Assembly: GCA_016584305.1 (NCBI GenBank)
Contig: JACEEZ010022714.1
Location: 871,501 to 935,500, forward strand
Direction of reading: 5' to 3'
DNA: 64,000 nucleotides
Origin: Chionoecetes opilio
Taxonomy: Eukaryota > Arthropoda > Malacostraca > Decapoda > Majidae
Shown here: piece after piece, positions 49,066 through 60,148 of the stretch
How positions within the stretch are numbered: the stretch's first letter is position 1
Layout: each line of letters opens with the position of its first letter
Position numbers and translations under genes: made by a program
The notes under the pieces: model-generated
The model's database searches: none
What the model was told of the DNA's origin: nothing
The model's input: only the letters and a program-made list of their open reading frames with translations

Positions 49066-49289
49066 TCAGTGATTTTACTCAGTTTTCATAAGGATCGCAG
49101 ACCGCATCTCCAATTCGTGGCCAAGTATTCCCTGAAGTTTTTAATAGGCACTTATGTGATTCTCTTTAATTTAAAAGATATTAATTTACCCACCTTTTCC
49201 ATAAGTCAGTGGATAATTTGGAAATATAAGACAACCTATCCCTTATTGTTTGATTAGATGCATAAGTAAGATCTGATCATTTTTCCACA

Positions 49290-49990
49290 TCAATGGGCTG
49301 AGGAAAAGATAAAGATCATAATCTGCGACCCTGTATTAATTGAGAGGGAGTGATCGGATTCAATTCGACTAGATCACTATCCACATATGTTAAAGGTCTA
49401 TCATTATTGGTAGTTTCAAATTCTATAAGGATGGTATGCAGCTCTTCTAATGAGGCTAAGGTCCTACCTAATACCTTTCTCAAACCTGATTTTAGGGTAC
49501 TGATCATTCGTTCCCATATTGCACCAAACCATGGAGCTCTAGCTGGAATAAATTTCCACACACATTAGTTATTGGTTTGGAAATTTGTTATTTCTTGATC
49601 CTGTTTGAGGTTGTCTAAATATTTTGCAGCATTAACGAATGTTGTAGCATTATCACTGAGTAGAATCTGAGGAAAACCCCTTCTGCCGGTAAATCTCTTA
49701 CAGGCATATAAATAACTCTGGCTAGTTAAATTTGTTACCAAATCTAGATGACAAGCTCTAGTCACTGCACAAGTGAAAAGAATCATGTATGTCGTGCCTA
49801 TATGATGGTCTCTTAATTTTACTTGGAGATCTCCAGTGTAATCCACACCTGTCACTTGAAACGGTTTCGGGGATTTAACGCGAAATTCTGGAAGTGGTGG
49901 AATATCCAAGCGTGGATAATTTGATCCTTGGTGTCTTTTATAAACTAAACATTGGCGTAGTTCCTTCTTTACTATTTGCCTCATTTTTGG
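49290..49990 (-). pseudogene. BEL/Pao retrotransposon integrase fragment
   Basis: On the minus strand there are two frames. The first (49984-49565) has an integrase core-like VTGVDYTGDL, RACHLDLV and LLSDNATTF. The second (49561-49316) has PARAPWFGAIWERMI and a C-terminal PLTYV-type segment. A stop separates them. Neither LTR nor reverse transcriptase is adjacent. Confidence 0.85.
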
Positions 49991-50084
49991 GATCCACCAT
50001 TTCTGTCATAGATAGGACATTGTGTGATTGGTTCAATAATGATTAATTAGTTTCTGATACTTATGGATCATTAGCATACAGTAC

Positions 50085-50205
50085 CCTCCCGAGTTTCGCG
50101 CTATGCGAGTTTCGCGATCCTCGAGTTTCGCGCTGAGTCCTAAATTCTTACCATCCCGACTTTCGTGCATTATATCCCCGAGTTTCGCGCTGCTTCGTAC
50201 ACTTT

Positions 50206-50240
<35 letters not shown>
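50085..50240 (+). mobile_element. Half of a pogo-like MITE plus (GT)n
   Basis: CCCTCCCGAGTTTCGCG start with four reiterated words, then T8 and a GT repeat (50211-50239) joined to the inverted SINE. Confidence 0.7.
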
Positions 50241-50475
50241 CTACAGCGCCGTTAGGCCGTGAGCTCCAGGGGTGGGATGGTAGGCCCTGGAGGTTCACTT
50301 GAGTGCTGTGATGGTTAGCCCTCGCCCGTGGTGACGCAGACATAATTTCTATAGTGACGCCTGTGATTAGAGGCTCATGCCACCCCCCGTGTCCTCTGAT
50401 GCCCTAGCAGTCGTAGGTAGAGTTAATGGGCAGCGTGTGGGTGTTCTTAGGCCACTCGATGGTGCAGAGAAAGAT
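50240..50475 (-). mobile_element. tRNA-derived SINE, head lost
   Basis: An inverted copy from CCTACAGCGCC to AGGCCACTCGATGGTGC. It lacks the tRNA-like head, like the copy at 22345, and is the clean comparator for 41125. Confidence 0.85.
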
Positions 50476-50512
50476 TTTAAGTGGATTTTACAGCCCTCAT
50501 CAAGGATAATTA

Positions 50513-53500
50513 AATAAGATAGGTAACACCTCGAAATAAGTAGCACCTTTAAACATTACACCCCCGCCGTTCCTTACTTATTTACCACAAAATACTCCTT
50601 TATAAGTTATTAACCATGACGTGTGTGGTACTGTGGTTTTTGGAGGTACTGGAGGAGACAGGAGAGAAGAGAGGAAGGCATTGTGACAGTGTTATTGCCG
50701 TATAACACTGTCACACAACCATCAGCTGACGCCCTCACTCACTCAGACCAAAACAAATGAAAATGTTTTAGTATCCTAGGTGAAGTTGACAAATCTGTTA
50801 ACAAAGGAGACGAAGTTTGAAGAGAACCTATGAAGCGATACTAAGCGTCAAACTTAAGTCTGTTGTCATACAACACAGACGTAGTGTGAACGTTCATCAA
50901 GAGAACACGCCTACACCGGCCGCGAGCCCTGAGTGCCACATCACCCGTGCCTCACCTATCACGAGTCCCGAGCGCCGCCCTACCCAACCTACCCACACCC
51001 TCCCTCCCGCGAATCCAGAGCGCCGGGTTACAGTGCTCCATCCCACAAGTCCTGGCGCCGGGCTTCTACCCCCAACACCGCGGGGGGACCCCGAGGCGGA
51101 GAATTTCTACTCCCCACTTCAAAAGGTACCCCAACCAAAAAAAAAGCAGAAAAATTTCAACTTCAGACGGAAAAAGGCCCCCCCTTGCTCCCAGCCCCCT
51201 CCCGACGTCCAAATTTGGCAAGGGGGCCCACGTTTTACCTAGGTTGCCCCAAACCCCCGGGGGGCACCGATTCGAAGCTACCCATCACTGCAAGAGAAGG
51301 GGGAAATACGGAGAACGTTTGGGCCTTAGGAATTTTGAAGTGCGATTTATTTGCCAGCGACGGTCACACCCCCCCAGGAGTGCCGCACCCCGCCTCGACA
51401 AAAAAAGGCCCAGGAAAAAATTTTTCTTTAAAAGTGTCTGCTGAAAAGGCAAAAAAAAACGCTTGGCTACTTAAACCCCCCTAAAAAAAGAGCTTTGCGT
51501 TTCCTGCCCCCACTTCGGGACCCCTCACAGGTAGGGGCGGACACCCACCTAAAGGGTTTCCCCGCCCCCTCACAAGCCCCAGCCAACATCGTTTACTCCC
51601 CCCGGGACCCTACGCCGCCCCCCCAGGCAAGCTTGGAAAATTTTTACCACCCACCCTCAGCAAAATTTTGGGAAAGTTTCCAGGGAAACGTCAGTGACCT
51701 AACGAAAAGCCAGTTTACACAGCCCGGGACACATTCCCAAATATAAAACCCTTTTCCCTTTAACTCCTCAGTGCCGGGACAATTTTGGGGGAAGAAGGTG
51801 GTTTCCCTCAATTTGGGTTTCCCGACGTGACAGGCCCAAGGTCCCTTTTGGGGGAGTCGCTTTTGTGCTTCCGCAACACCCTCCCTGTAAAAGCTCCCCC
51901 GCGCCCTTTCCTGCTCCCCACGGGAGATGATGTTCTTAAAAATTGGGACCCCACACTCAAGCCCTCCTTTCTGCTGTGCGTGTTTTTCCCCGTCCACAGG
52001 GGCCCGGGCCCCCTTTCACTACCCTGACCACCAATTTTAGATCCCCTGCTCCTCCAAACCCCTGAAAGGAACCCTAAATCATTGTGGGTGATCTAAACCC
52101 ATTTCCCTTTCCCCCCAGAGGCAGGCGAGCTTTTGAGGGTTGTTTGGATCCCCAAAAAAATCAGGGCGATTTCCCCCAAACCCAATTCGGGGCTTCTTTG
52201 ACCCGTAATCACCGATTTCCCCCTGCAGTATAGGGGACTTCCCGTCCGCTGGGCAACAGGGGGTTTCCCTTTCAGCCCCACCGGGCGTTCCCCCAAAGGG
52301 ATAAAAGCGGGGCCCTTGCCAGGATAAAGGCCCAGTGATTTGCCCCCAAAGGGGGGCTAGGGGACAAGGGGAACGGGGATGCAATAAAGGGAAAAACACT
52401 TAAAAAACATTGTGTGGTCGGGACGTGCTTAAAAGGTGACGTTGACACAAAAGGGGAAAGAATTTCCCACAGAAATCCTGATGCCCACCAAAGAAGATTT
52501 TTTGCCCTCCCGGGAAAACCCAAGTCAAACCCCCGGGGGCCCAACCCGGGTTTTGGCCCTTTCAATGCGGGGAAAGCAGCAGCCCAAAAAAGAGCAAGGC
52601 CTTTTTGGGCGAAAAAAGTCCCACCCCACAAGAAGACATAAAAAAAATAGCAAAAAAAGGCCTGTGAAAATATGAAAAGGGGCCAGAAAGAGGCAAACAA
52701 CAACGGAGGGATACCTAAAGGGGGAAAGCTAACGGGGCCCGGGTCGGGTGGGCACTAAGGATTGGGGGGCAGCATCAAACAAAAAACAGGGTTTCCTCGT
52801 GACAAACAGCACCCCACCGTTGACGGGCACCTGAGGCTCTGTTGCACAAGTCCCCGGGGTTAAAGCTCAGGTTTTGGTCCCCACTTCTCCTAAAAAGAGA
52901 AAATTCCCGGCCCCAAGAACGTAAAACCCCTTTACAGTTCCGGTTCAAACCCAAAAGGGCCGCCCTAGGGAAAATAAACCTTTAAACCAAAGGAAGGAGG
53001 TGTTGCAAAAAATTCAAACAAGTTGTTTCCCAAGAAAGTGTTTGGGGGACCAGATAGTACACCCCCAAACCTGTTTTTAAAAGATGTCCCTAAAAAATTT
53101 GCTGTGCCTCTTGCTACCATTTTCCGGGAGGGGCCTTTAAATCCGGGCAGTGGCCATCTGAGTGGAAAGTGGCGAGAGTCTTTGCACCCAAAAAAAAGAA
53201 GGCAGAGGGCGTTTCCTCAAAAATTTACCGCCCCTTTTTCCCCCCTTTTCCCGTTTTTGGGAAATTTCTTGATTTCCATCAGGGCTCCAAAACAACATTT
53301 TTTGACCCCTCACCGTTGCAAATTTCAGTCAATTCGGTTCCCGGGACGGGGGAGATCGCAGCGGGGCCCTTCTCCTGCACCAGCAGCCTGGAACCCACTC
53401 CCTAGATCGGGGGGGAAAAAACCCCTTCGTGTCCCCCTTGACACGGGGTTGCCTTTGATAGGGTGTGGCTAGGGCACCACTCCCAAAGCTGGGGAAGGGC

Positions 53501-55260
53501 CTGGGGATCTGCGGGGGACCTTTTTACACCCCTGCAAAAATTCCCTCCATGAAAAAAACTCTGCGGTGAGGGGAATGGCACACCTCCTCAAAAAATTGCT
53601 ATCAAAGCCAGTGTCCCTAAAAGGAAGTTACTGGGCCATTACTATGGAACCCTTTACTTCAACGACATCCTGCAGCGATTCCTGAGCCAAAGGGGCGACG
53701 CAAAACGACTGTTTCTTCAACCCTTCACCTGTGGGGAGGGGTGACCGCCAAAACACAGGGCATTTGTATCAAAACCCGGGACTGCAGAGCATGCCCTTGG
53801 GGCAAGGGGATGGAAAATAAACCCTTTTCACCCGGGCCAAAAAACCCCCAAAACCGCATCATCTTTCCCCAGGCAAGTGCAGTCAACTGGGACCCAAAAC
53901 CCCCCATTTCCTGGAAGGCAGAAAAAAAAAACCTCCAGGATTTAGTAACATTCCCAGGGGGGTGGGGGTTCGGGCCCCTGGCCCCACAACACCAGCCCCC
54001 GTCAAAAAGGTCGCCAAGGGTGCTGGGCCCGGAAAACTGAGCTGCATCCCAGGTCGCCCCACCTCCTGGAAGCTCAGGGAGTCGGCCCCACTCTACCCAA
54101 ATCAAAAAGTCCGCTCCCCGATGGAATACCGGGCCCCCCGCATGGTTTCCCCCTTTCCCCCCGTCAATTTCCCTTTGCCTCCTTGGGGGCCGGGGTTTTA
54201 AACCAGAGGGCCCCGGGAGGGCCCCGGCCCGGGGAAAGCCCCCGAGGCGGGGCACAAAATCATTCAACACCTCCAGCAGGGGGCGTGACGTGGCAGGCCC
54301 TGTTTCGTTTATGTACCAAGGGTCACAGGATTTCAGTCCTACAAAATAGGGAGAGTTGGGCCCCAAACCCCCAGGCCGGCCCTCCCATTTAAACCCCTGG
54401 GGCCCCCAACATTTGACCATCCCAAATGACTGGGCCCTTCGCGAGGGGCGGAACATTACCTCCGCTTCCCTTTCCCACCCCCCCTTTTGGTCGGGGGTAT
54501 GGAACACCTTTTTGGCCAGAACCCACCTGATCTCCAAACCCCTTCCCTGCACGCCCTTTAAATCGGGGGTTTAAAAGGCTGGTGCAAAACGGAAAATAAC
54601 GCAATAAAAAAAATGCAATAAAAAACATTTTCTAAACATTTTTTAATAAGATTGTTTTATTAGTATAATTTTTTTATTTTATTGGGTTTTAAATTTTTTT
54701 ATATACCCTTTTTTTATATTATTTGTATTAGGTTTTAGTTGTTATCAGTATAATTTATAGTAGAGAATTGCTGTACTTTTTCCATATTATTTGTAAAATT
54801 TATTAAATTTAAAATAAAATGTAATACTGCTAGAGATAGTCCTTGGCGTCCCAGCAGGACTTTAGCACATCAACTCCCCTTCTGTATTCAATGTATTAAT
54901 TTAAGGACTAATCAAGAGGAACAGAGAGGGAAGTTTTTAACAAGATAATCCCTTCACCTCCCTTGTCATACATAAAAGCACACTAACATAGGACAAAAAA
55001 ACGTGTTACAGAGCTAAAAAAACTCAATGCCGTGCTCTTATAACTAATCACTACACTAAGCTTTCCTCCCTTCTCTACGGTACCTCCATTGCCTTCCTCT
55101 CTCTCTCCCTGTCTCCTCCAGTACCTCCAGCAACCACAGTACAACCACATCCTTGTTAATCACTTACAAAGGAGTATTTTGGTAAATAAGAAGGGATTCG
55201 GCGGAGGTGTTGAGGTCAGGTGCACTTATTTTGAGGTGTTAGTTATTTTATGCAACCCCG
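50513..55260. mobile_element. Foldback element copy 2, split by a LINE
   Basis: The left part 50513-50850 and right part about 54905-55260 match the halves of the element at 15977-16665. The break falls in the AAGCGTCAAA region that is continuous in copy 1. Confidence 0.8.
50851..54900 (+). mobile_element. LINE insertion with unreliable base calls
   Basis: About 4 kb, rich in lengthened C, G, A and T runs. In shifting frames one can see a GCCTTTGATAGGGTGTGG (AFDRVW) block near 53452 and LYFNDIL near 53660, order typical of a reverse transcriptase, with a Pro-rich ORF1-like region at 50900-51480. Frame shifts are too dense to trust any ORF. The 3' end is AT-rich (54600-54850). Confidence 0.55.
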
Positions 55261-55405
55261 GTTCAAAGGCCTGGCTATAGACCACTGTATACCGGGGACT
55301 GTTCACGTGACAATGTTTGAAATTACAAGCTGCATAGCGGCCTGCCCCGCCCCGACAAAGAGATATAGTGGTCTATGGACTATCATATAGACTGGTTTAT
55401 CAGTA

Positions 55406-58400
55406 CGTCGGACCCGCCGAACACGACAGTTACGGTCCTGACCCCGTCGTGCACGGCAAAATTCGTGTTCGGCGAATATAGGTCAATAGGAAAAATAGGG
55501 GTTACGTTCCCAGACCATCACTTTTTGGGGGGTCAAAAAAAAAATTCACTTTTTTTTTATAAGTAAAAAAATAGGTTACTTCCCAGACCCTCATTTTTGG
55601 AGGGTAAAAAATGTTTTACTATTTTTGGGTGAATAAGATGAAGGAAACAAACTGTTATTACAATTAATATTTTTTATTAATAATAAAAAATACCTTAAAC
55701 TAGAAAATGGTTTCATTAACTATAAAAAAAATAGAGGTAACGGGCCCTGCTTGGCTGGTGTAGCAGGAGGCATGGCTGTGTGTGCTGGGTGGAGACCCAC
55801 TCACTGTCTGTATCATCTGGACATAAAAAGCCACATAATGGGATGGGAGAGAAGATGACATTGATGAGGTAGTATTATCTGGTGTAGCAGGAGTAACAGG
55901 CTGCCTGGCTGGTGTGTAAAAAGGAGGTGTAGCAGGTGTAGAAGCTTTTGGCTGGTGTGCTGGCTGGAGATGGTTTGAAGAAAGCTGTGATGGGCTTTTG
56001 GCAAGCAGAGGCCTCCATGTCCTTAAAGTTTCCTTTGTAGGGTATAAGGCCTTCATCCCACAACTCTCTTGAACTTGTTTGCTCCTCCCTGTATGGGTTC
56101 TTGGTCAGTGAGAGCTCTGTCAAGTTATCTGCTTCCCTCAGCAAGTTTCTCAATTTCATGATGGTAAAACAGGCCTTGTCCTGTGTCGTCATCTTCATCA
56201 GCATCATCACCTGCTTGGTCATCCTCATTCATCTGGATAATCTCTTCCACTAAAGGCTCTGCTCCATGGGAGTCATGAGTTCTGCCACATCCTCCCAGTC
56301 ATGTCAGAGAAGCCTTCACCCCCAACAGTGTGTGCCAGGTCTACAATGTCCTCATTTGCTGAGTGACTGCGGGGAAAACCCATTGAAGGCGTTGACACCC
56401 CAGGCCAAGCCAGAGGGCATACCAACAGGCATTAAGGGTGCTTGGCTTCACTTCATCCCATGCCTGCTTGAGGGTTTCCAAAAGAGCAGGGTCGGATGTT
56501 GTACTGCTTCCAGAAGTCCATGAGAGTCATCGTGCTGTCGTCTTCCATCCTCTTGAGGCTTCTCTGTACACCAGCCCTCTGGTAGTTGCACTTTGAATGT
56601 CTTGATCACACCCATGTCCATCGGTTGCAACAGGGAAGTTGTCCTTGGGGGAAGGTGGAAAACGCACACATCGATGGTCCAGGTTAAGTGCCTGTGAAGT
56701 GTTTTCCCCCAGATTATCCACTAGCAGAACGCTTAAATGCCAGATTTTTCTTGGACATGTAGAGCTGCACTTCTGGCACAAAATGTTCGTGGAACCACTC
56801 CTCAAACACCTTCGCTGTCACCCATGCCTTCTTGTTTGATTTCCATACCAATGACAGAAAACGCTTGTTGAGTCCCTTCGGGAAGCACGTGGGTTTGGCA
56901 GCACGATACACAAGGAGGGGTTTTAATCTGCAGTCCCCTGCAGCATTCCCACAAACAGCAGTGTCGAAGAATGGTCCTTAAATCCCTTGAATCCTGGTAA
57001 ACTCTTGAACTTCCTTGTGGATGTAAGTCCTATTGCCCATTTTCTTGTAAAATAGGCCAGTTTCGTCCGCGTTGAACACCTGCTCAGGTAGGTAGTCACT
57101 GTCTTCAATCAGGACTTGAGGTGCTGAGGTATGCCTGTGCCCCTTCCTTATCAGGGTTGGACCACTCTCACCTGTGAAAAAAAAACGAAGAAAAAACCTT
57201 TTCATTATGGGAATATGGCAAGTCAATAGATAGAAGATAGAAGTGTGAAAAAATATTAATGCTCTTCATTACGGGAATATAGCACGAGTCAATATTAGAT
57301 AGATAGAAGTGTGAAAATATATCTATGTTTTTACCTGTGCGAGCAATGTTGTGCAGGCAAAACGCTGCTTTTTAATCTAGGGGAAACCCCCCATGGCTGG
57401 CAATAAACCGGGGGCAGGGGAGGATCCAAAAGGCTCCTTCTCTGCTAGGTGGTGTAGATGCTCCTCGCCTTTCCCTGATGGCTACGCCGTCCACGTTGCT
57501 CTTCCGCTGGTCCACTTGCTCTGATATCCACCGTTAGCTAAATGACAGAAAAAAACAATGCGTAAATACAATGGTACTGTACAACGGTATGCCTCAACAC
57601 ACACACACACATGCATGCATGCTAACACACCTGCACGTAGCCACCACACACACACACACACACACACACACAACACACAACACATGCCTCAACACAGCCC
57701 ACACCACCGCAGCACCTGTTAACACACCTGAGTAAGCACAACAACAAAACACACATGCCTCAAAACAGCCCACACCACCGCAGCACCTGTTAACACACCT
57801 GCACATAGCACAACACACACACACACATGCCTCAACACAGCCACAAAACCACCGCAGCACCTGTTAACACACCTGCACATTTGCACAACACACACCACAC
57901 ACATGCCTCAACACAGCCCACCACCACCGCAGCACCTGTTAACACACCTGCCCCGTAGCCACAACACACACACACACACGTAGTAATATACGTAGTAAAA
58001 ATAGGGTAAATAAACATACTTTATTCAAAAGAATAATAATTAATCACCTGTAAAAACCCTTACACACCACCCGAGCACCTGTTAGCACACCACATGTAGC
58101 AACACACACAATAACATAAACTTTATTTTTATGAAAAAACATTTAAATCACCTGTTCAGTATTTTCTCCATCTTCTCTAGCAGCGGGTCACGTCGGCTCA
58201 CAGAAGCCACCTTGCTAGAGACTCAGCACCCCTCTCGCACGCTTGTCTTATTTTTTCACGGGTCTTCCAGATGGTACGAACAGTGGCCCCATGCAGGCCA
58301 AACTTCTTGCCCGTAGCAGACCCGCCTAGGCCACTATCAATCACAGCAAGCACAAACCATCTTCTCCGCTAGGGACAACACTTTCCTCTTCTTCTCGCTT

Positions 58401-58706
58401 GACCCTGGAGTAGGTGGAGCCGAACGCTTGGAAGACATGGCCAGCAGGAGCAGCACGACGTGAGGCCCAACAGCAGGCGAGCAAGAGAGAGAAAGAATAC
58501 GTGTAGCAGCTCTGGCGGCCCAGGCTGAGCGTGCCCCGGCTGTCCCCGGCAAATGGCCGCCGAAGCAACGACAACATCCGCCGGGAAATTCAAATTCGTG
58601 TTATCGCGAGTAAAATCGTTTTTCGGCAAAATCATGGGATATTTTACCTATTCGTGTAAGTGCGAGTTTCGTGCAGGGCGAACTCGTGTTCGGCGGGGTC
58701 CGACAG
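55406..58706 (-). mobile_element. Tigger/pogo DNA transposon, 3.3 kb
   Basis: Ends GTCGGACCC(C)GCCGAACACGA are inverted and flanked by TA (55404-55405, 58707-58708). The empty site GGTTTATCAGTATATATGAT is present inverted at about 32110. The minus strand carries a CENP-B-like N-terminal start (MSSKRSAPPTPGSSEKKRKV at 58437), a minisatellite, and a DDE_1-type transposase (57226-56448) with VFNADETGLFYKKM, WFHEHFVPEVQ and PPRTTSLLQPMDMGVIKTFK. Frame shifts separate the blocks, so it is inactive. Confidence 0.9.
57585..57980. repeat. Minisatellite inside Tigger, period about 80-90 bp
   Basis: About four to five units, each with GCCTCAACACAGCC, ACCACCGCAGCACCTGTTAA and a CA repeat. It lies between the DNA-binding and catalytic parts. 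Cys/Val-rich ORFs over it are artefacts. Confidence 0.85.
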
Positions 58707-59439
58707 TATATATGATATACTGTAATCTTCGTAAATGTTTGTTCTGTAATATCAAATAAAAAACAGTAAAACACGCTAAAGAAATGCCATTACGAGACTG
58801 AAGAAATATTCACTTAACTCTTTGCCAAATTTTAAAAATTTGCGAGTCAACTTTTATCATGAAGGGTATCAATAGAAGCGCAATTTTATTTGCATTCCAT
58901 TGATATATTTCGTTTTCTGATTAATGAATTAGACCCCTGCATAAATTAGCGTTAAATAAATCAATAAAATCATCAATCGGGTAATTTTCCCGATTGATTA
59001 TGTTATTTATTTACTTATATATTTCGTTTTTTGACAATGAATTAGCACCATGTATAATTAGCGTTAACTAAATAAAATAACCATCAATCAGGGAAAATTA
59101 CCCGATTGATCATTTTATTTATTAAAGCTAATTTTTGCATGGGGGTAATTAATTTATCAGAAAAAGAAATACATCCCAAAGGAAAGCTAATAAAATTTCG
59201 CTTCTATTTATACCCTTCATGATTAAAAGTTGACTCGCAAAGTTTTAAATGGCGAAAAGTTTAAAGTGAATATAAGTTCTGCATATTTTCTGAGTTCGTA
59301 ATGGCATTTCTTTAGTGTTTTACTGTTTTTATTTGATAAATATAGAACAAAATTACAAGATTTTTTAATCTCCCGTTTTAATGGTTTCATATTTTATTGA
59401 TAGCGGGTTGGACTTCGGTTTTTGANAACGGGGTTTGGA

Positions 59440-59850
59440 AGTGATTGAAGTTAATTAAAGTTACCACTCACTCGAGAGACGCAGAGTAAGGGGTGATCTG
59501 ATAGAATTTTTTAAAAGTGGCTAAAGGGATTTAATAAAGGAGAGGTAGGAAAAGTTCTTACTGCTATTAAACCGGGATAGAACAAGAAGTAACGGTTCAA
59601 GCTGGAAAAGCGTAGATCAAAAAAAGAAATAGGGAAAAAACCGGTTCACAAATAGGGGGGGAAATAATTGAATGGACTCAGTAGACAGGTAGTTAGTGCG
59701 GAGTATTAGAGAGCTTTAAAGGGAGGCTGATAAATTCATGGATGGGGATGAAGGGGGATGAGGTAGTGTTAAGTAACGGGAACTACCTGTGAGATCCACG
59801 GCCTCTTGTAGCTTCCTTATTTTCTTATGTTTCTTATATTCTTAACTGTT
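59440..59850 (+). mobile_element. CR1-like LINE, 3'-end fragment
   Basis: The remains of a reverse transcriptase C-terminus (ESFKGRLINSWMG-like, in shifted frames) are followed by GGCCTCTTGTAGCTTCC and a TTCTTATGTT-type tail. It is the same family as 8265-8592. Confidence 0.7.
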
Positions 59851-60148
59851 TGTGAGACAGGAATGTTTCTTTTTTCTCATTATTCTGTGGCACTACTTTG
59901 AAAAAGAATGTGATACCCATGTGTAAAGCATCATACAGAGAGTTACCAGAATGTTTGACCAAGGAAAATACGGCATAAAAGGCGGCGGGCTGATGCCCGC
60001 TCATTTATTACTGTTTTTTTTATGTATATGTGTATGTGTATGTGTATGTGTATGTATGTGCATATGTATATGTATATGTATATATATTATGTAATAGATG
60101 TAAATAAATAAAAAAAAAAAAAAAAAGGGTCATAAGATGTGTTCTGAC

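Larger units (their letters stand above)
55274..59385. mobile_element. Palindromic MITE copy 2, split by Tigger
   Basis: The left piece (55274-55405) and right piece (58707-59385) match the element at 31318-32235. The right end is degraded before the ambiguous base at 59426. Confidence 0.8.

Noticed and set aside
50817..54628. Numerous Pro-rich ORFs
   Set aside because: They fall in the error-rich LINE insertion and change frame with each inflated homopolymer.
57482..58017. Cys/Val-rich ORFs
   Set aside because: They follow the CA-rich minisatellite inside the Tigger element.
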